Shown one piece after another: positions 16,048 to 16,462 of a stretch of 16,462 bases of DNA (positions are counted from its first letter, which is position 1; each line of letters begins with the position of its first letter). Position numbers and translations under genes: made by a program. The stretch is from Pseudomonadota bacterium (lineage in GTDB: Bacteria > Pseudomonadota > Alphaproteobacteria > Rhizobiales > Xanthobacteraceae), in contig JAEZMI010000368.1 of NCBI GenBank assembly GCA_023414975.1, positions 1 to 16,462 of the forward strand. The letters are read 5' to 3'. The notes under the pieces are model-generated. The model saw nothing but the letters and a program-made list of their open reading frames with translations. It had not been told where the DNA came from and ran no database searches.

Positions 16048-16371
16048 ATGTTCGCGCGGGAGGAGGAGGTGCTGGAAGCGGCCGCCCGCTGGCGGCGGGA
16101 AGGGCACGGGGTCGCCCTTGCCACGGTTGTGCAGACCTGGGGTTCGGCGCCGCGTCCAGTCGGCAGTCATCTGGTCATCGACGAAGACGGGCGTTTCCTC
16201 GGCTCCGTCTCCGGCGGCTGCGTCGAAGGCGCGGTGGTCGCCGAGGCGGCCGACGTGATCGCCGACGGGCGGGCGCGCCTGCTGGAGTTCGGTGTGGCCG
16301 ACGAGACGGCCTGGCAGGTCGGGCTTTCCTGCGGCGGGCGTATCAGCGTCTATGGCGAGAAGGTCGCCTGA
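16048..16371 (+). CDS. XdhC/CoxI-family protein, N-terminal-domain-only subunit
   Basis: A 107-residue protein consisting only of the XdhC_CoxI domain. Recognisable segments are A-T-V-V-Q-T-W-G-S-A-P-R-P-V-G-S-H-L at about 25-42, the S-V-S-G-G-C-V-E-G-A motif at about 53-62 with Cys58, and G-L-S-C-G-G-R-I near the end. XdhC and CoxI proteins handle the molybdenum cofactor, binding it and promoting its sulfuration before insertion into xanthine dehydrogenase or CO-dehydrogenase-type enzymes. Many alphaproteobacteria split the function into a short gene like this and a longer one, and the next gene fits that pattern. Its stop shares one base with that gene's ATG (TGATG). No molybdoenzyme gene is in view, so the client is unknown. 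Confidence 0.88.
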   Translation: MFAREEEVLEAAARWRREGHGVALATVVQTWGSAPRPVGSHLVIDEDGRFLGSVSGGCVEGAVVAEAADVIADGRARLLEFGVADETAWQVGLSCGGRISVYGEKVA

Positions 16372-16462
16372 TGGACCTCGCGCTTCTCGAAGCCCTGAAC
16401 GCCGAGCGCGCCGCGCGCCGTGCAACCGTGCTCGTGACGGAACTCGGTTCGGGTCGGCAGCG
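16371..16462 (+). CDS. Second XdhC-family protein, N-terminus only (cut by window end)
   Basis: The ATG at 16371 overlaps the preceding TGA. Thirty codons remain before the window ends, reading M-D-L-A-L-L-E-A-L-N-A-E-R-A-A-R-R-A, then V-L-V-T-E-L-G-S-G. This resembles the start of the longer XdhC/CoxI partner that carries a second XdhC_CoxI domain plus a Rossmann XdhC_C domain. The assignment rests on this short stretch and on the coupling to the upstream gene. The rest of the gene must lie beyond the window. Confidence 0.65.
   Translation, partial: MDLALLEALNAERAARRATVLVTELGSGRQ

Overview
The window is GC-rich, densely coded DNA from an alphaproteobacterium, most likely of the order Hyphomicrobiales and perhaps Xanthobacteraceae-like. 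This placement is an inference. It rests on the HMGF-type branched-chain amino acid transporter operon carrying a DUF6867 membrane protein, the split XdhC/CoxI-type genes, the short CcdA, and the abundance of small secreted proteins rich in Gly, Tyr and Trp. I see no plasmid, phage, insertion-sequence, CRISPR, tRNA or rRNA signature. The region reads as ordinary chromosome.

Layout. (1) Positions 34-2771, plus strand: two tandem paralogous genes for exported SH3b-domain proteins, one with four SH3b repeats and one with a single repeat. Both have Gly/Tyr/Trp-rich tails, and a strong intrinsic terminator follows at 2783-2811. (2) Positions 2828-4919, minus strand: rpe (ribulose-phosphate epimerase) upstream of purB (adenylosuccinate lyase). 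(3) Positions 5083-5451, plus: a small Cys-containing secreted protein, converging on a minus-strand P1-family (DmpA/NylC-like) self-cleaving hydrolase (5464-6468). (4) Positions 6582-7313, plus: a CcdA-type membrane thiol-electron carrier. (5) Positions 7447-13256, minus: a complete branched-chain amino acid ABC importer, transcribed livH-livM-livG-livF-DUF6867-livK and ending in a clear terminator. Its upstream region carries a 22-bp-spaced direct repeat that looks like an operator. (6) Positions 13670-15951, minus: a lysine 2,3-aminomutase-like radical SAM protein overlapping a YhiN/HI0933-family flavoprotein. (7) Positions 16048-16462, plus: two XdhC-family genes overlapping by one base, the second cut by the window end.

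How the genes fit together. The liv block is one transport machine: LivK captures the amino acid in the periplasm, LivH and LivM form the membrane channel, LivG and LivF hydrolyse ATP, and DUF6867 is an uncharacterised membrane partner. Its gene overlaps and 2-11 nt gaps indicate a single transcript, with livK set off by a 126-nt leader containing a hairpin. The other genes are housekeeping or independent units. No obviously new multi-gene system is visible. The points most worth a second look are the SH3b repeat family with its conserved Cys pair, the DUF6867 partner, the tandem operator-like repeats before livH, the retained catalytic set of the NylC-like hydrolase, and the aminomutase-like enzyme with lysine-binding residues but no EF-P gene in view.
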